DNA of 64,000 nucleotides, taken from contig NZ_CP117460.1 of the NCBI RefSeq assembly GCF_030687145.1, positions 5,518,001-5,582,000 on the forward strand, in the 5' to 3' direction. This DNA is from Pseudomonas sp. FP1742 (lineage in GTDB: Bacteria; Pseudomonadota; Gammaproteobacteria; Pseudomonadales; Pseudomonadaceae). Shown here in pieces: positions 62,367 through 64,000 of the stretch. The translations under genes were made by a program, and so were the position numbers. Under the pieces are notes generated by a model. It was not told the DNA's origin, ran no database searches, and saw only the letters and a program-made list of their open reading frames with translations. Numbering within the stretch: position 1 is the first letter of the stretch; every line of letters starts with the position of its first letter.

Positions 62367-62954
62367 ATGCTGGATTCACTTCTCGTTCCCACCGCAATCG
62401 TTGCCTTGGCCGAAATCGGCGACAAGACGCAACTGCTCGCGCTCATTCTCGCCGCTCGTTTTCGCAAACCCTGGCCGATCATTGCCGGCATCGTCGCCGC
62501 GACCCTGGCCAACCACGCGGCGGCCGGTGCGGTAGGCGCCTGGTTCGGCAGTTTCTTCTCGAATGCGACGCTGCACTGGATCCTCGCCGCCAGCTTCGCC
62601 GCTACCGCACTGTGGACACTGGTGCCGGACAAGATGGACGAAGACGAAGCCAGCACCGCCCGCAAGTTCGGACCGTTCCTGACCACGTTGATTGCGTTTT
62701 TTCTTGCGGAGATGGGCGACAAGACCCAGGTCGCGACCGTGATGCTGGCCGCGCAATACCCGGAACTGTGGCTGGTGATTATCGGCACCACCGCCGGGAT
62801 GTTGATTGCCAACGTGCCGGTGGTACTGGCGGGCAACTTTGCGGCGGAAAAACTGCCTCTGACTTTGATTCGTCGCCTGGCGGCGTCGGCGTTCTTCATC
62901 CTGGCGATCGTCGCGGTGTACAAGGCGATGCAGAGCAGTGGGTGGATTGGATAA
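62367..62954 (+). CDS. TMEM165/GDT1-family manganese exporter (UPF0016)
   Basis: Started at MLDSLLVPTAIVALAEIGDK this has 195 residues; the frame is open further up but that part is the riboswitch. Two copies of the ExGDKT motif, AEIGDKTQLLAL and AEMGDKTQVATV, define the two homologous halves and bind the cation. Six to seven membrane helices are predicted. Bacterial members such as MneA export Mn2+, which fits the upstream Mn riboswitch. AGGA sits eight bases before the ATG. Confidence 0.93.
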   Translation: MLDSLLVPTAIVALAEIGDKTQLLALILAARFRKPWPIIAGIVAATLANHAAAGAVGAWFGSFFSNATLHWILAASFAATALWTLVPDKMDEDEASTARKFGPFLTTLIAFFLAEMGDKTQVATVMLAAQYPELWLVIIGTTAGMLIANVPVVLAGNFAAEKLPLTLIRRLAASAFFILAIVAVYKAMQSSGWIG

Positions 62955-63091
62955 CTTCCATATCTTTGCGCCAGATATAGAGCACGACTATAAATAAAAT
63001 ATCATCGATAGCTGACATAACTGACAGCTATCGGCGATTTCTCGCCACGCTTATCTTCATGGTTCCTGATCTACACACAAGGATCGTCACC

Positions 63092-63598
63092 ATGAATACC
63101 GACAGCTCCGCCTCTAAAACCAACCCTATTCTAATTCCCCCATCCCCTTTCAGTAACGACTGTAGCTACACCGCGACAGTGGACCCGATTGATACGAAAC
63201 GTGTGCGCATTTGTTTGAAGGGCCGAACTGAAAATGGCCTGAAAGAACTGGAAGCACTGCATGGACGTGCCACCCTCAACGTCTCAACCGTTGGGGGAGG
63301 CTATTATTCGTCTGCCGACAAGCACGAAAGCGATGACCAGAACAGCTACTACTGGACCTTTCCTGCCGCAGGCGATAATTCTCACTTCAAAATTTCAGAT
63401 GGCGCAGACAATCCTTTCCGGATCAACTTCGTAAAGACGTCGGACTCAAGATATTACGAGATTATGTGTGAGTTTTTCTTGGTGTTTGGCAACAAATATG
63501 ATTACAACCCGGCCCTCACGTACATCACCATTGATTATCCAATAAAGGACCCAGGCGGAATATTCAGGGACACATTCAAACTCGAAACAGAACACTAA
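63092..63598 (+). CDS. Orphan hypothetical protein, AT-richer
   Basis: It has 168 residues when started at MNTDSSASKTNP, which has AAGGA upstream; a start 33 bases earlier lacks one. No family is recognised. It is rich in S, T, Y, N and D with predicted beta strands, two cysteines (one in NDCSYTA, one in IMCEFF), no signal and no membrane helix. Base use is more AT-rich than in the flanking genes, like the orphan at 7.2 kb, though the two proteins show no obvious similarity. A strong terminator follows. Confidence 0.7.
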   Translation: MNTDSSASKTNPILIPPSPFSNDCSYTATVDPIDTKRVRICLKGRTENGLKELEALHGRATLNVSTVGGGYYSSADKHESDDQNSYYWTFPAAGDNSHFKISDGADNPFRINFVKTSDSRYYEIMCEFFLVFGNKYDYNPALTYITIDYPIKDPGGIFRDTFKLETEH

Positions 63599-63605
63599 GC
63601 GATTC

Positions 63606-63640
63606 AAGGCGCTCTTGAAAAAACAAGAGCGCCTTTTTTA
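63606..63640. terminator. Bidirectional terminator between the orphan gene and the M48 protease gene
   Basis: AAGGCGCTCTTG-N6-CAAGAGCGCCTT is a perfect 12-bp stem followed by a T run. Confidence 0.95.
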
Positions 63641-63642
63641 GT

Positions 63643-64000
63643 TCAAGACTTCCGTGCTTTCTCATACAACGGCATGACTTTCGGAATCGCCGCCTGCAAC
63701 GACGCAATCCGGCTGCCCGACGCCGGGTGAGTGCTCAAGAACTCTGGCGGTGCGCCTTCCGAGGCTTTGCTCATCTTGTTCCACAGGGTGATCGCGGCGT
63801 TCGGGTTGTAACCGGCGCGGGCGGCCAGTTCGAGGCCTATCAGGTCCGCTTCGTTTTCGTTTTCGCGACTGTTGGGCAAGGTCATGCCGTATTTGGCCAC
63901 GGTGTCTGCCAGGGCCAGGCTGTCCTGGCCCAGACCGAGCAGCGCACCGGCGCCCTGCTTGGCCATTTCGATACCGTAAGCCCTGGACATCGCTTCACGA
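63643..64000 (-). CDS. M48-family metalloprotease, C-terminal part (cut by window edge)
   Basis: The last ~119 residues of a periplasmic M48 peptidase (LoiP/BepA-like outer-membrane quality control group) are present. The visible part includes the third zinc-ligand glutamate motif ENEADLIGLELAARAGYNP and the C-terminal FLSTHPASGSRIASLQ typical of this family. The HExxH motif and the signal lie beyond the right edge. The frame stays open to the window end, so this is a truncation of the view, not of the gene. Confidence 0.9.
   Translation of the reverse strand, partial: REAMSRAYGIEMAKQGAGALLGLGQDSLALADTVAKYGMTLPNSRENENEADLIGLELAARAGYNPNAAITLWNKMSKASEGAPPEFLSTHPASGSRIASLQAAIPKVMPLYEKARKS

Overview
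The window is chromosomal DNA from a Pseudomonas of the fluorescens group. This rests on the GC-rich, pseudomonad-like coding style, the gene order mraZ to lpxC followed on the other side by rnpB, rsmI, lpoA, yraN, diaA, dolP, sspBA, petCBA and rpsI-rplM, and repeated REP palindromes built on the core GTGGGAGCGGGCTTGC. No tRNA, rRNA, insertion sequence, prophage or CRISPR array was seen.

Positions 1-11.2 kb are accessory. After a REPIN and a small unknown gene comes an RND efflux operon (adaptor, HAE1-type pump, OmpR-type response regulator, sensor kinase) preceded by three stacked palindromes. Then follow an AT-richer orphan gene, a small exported protein, an OprD-type porin and a Cache-GGDEF diguanylate cyclase that converges on lpxC.

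Positions 11.2-29.2 kb, all on the minus strand, hold the complete division and cell wall cluster: mraZ, rsmH, ftsL, ftsI, murE, murF, mraY, murD, ftsW, murG, murC, ddlB, ftsQ, ftsA, ftsZ, lpxC. Most junctions overlap by 1-11 bases. Upstream of mraZ are a sigma70-type promoter and three MraZ-type boxes at exact 10-bp spacing. rnpB lies next, also on the minus strand.

Positions 29.9-46.9 kb hold conserved envelope and housekeeping genes: rsmI, lpoA, yraN, diaA, dolP, sspB/sspA, the cytochrome bc1 operon petABC, rplM-rpsI, an aldo/keto reductase, an acyl-CoA dehydrogenase, a GlxA-type regulator, zapE, trpS with an extra C-terminal domain, an alpha/beta hydrolase and zapG.

Positions 47-64 kb are mixed: an OmpA-type lipoprotein, a metallo-beta-lactamase-fold hydrolase, and a MalT/LuxR regulator next to a DUF1329/DUF1302 pair and a fatty-acyl-CoA ligase (a candidate outer-membrane lipid or ester utilisation locus). 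These are followed by an MFS/AraC divergent pair, a LysE exporter, a 2-hydroxyacid dehydrogenase, rsmC, a TMEM165-type Mn exporter behind a yybP-ykoY manganese riboswitch, another orphan gene, and the 3' part of an M48 metalloprotease gene cut by the window edge.

Most of the window is well-known biology. The points most worth a second look are the riboswitch with two mutually exclusive helices, the MalT/DUF1329/DUF1302/ligase locus, the TrpS extension, the triple palindrome before the efflux operon, and the two AT-richer orphan genes. Palindrome and site coordinates were counted by eye and may be off by one or two bases.
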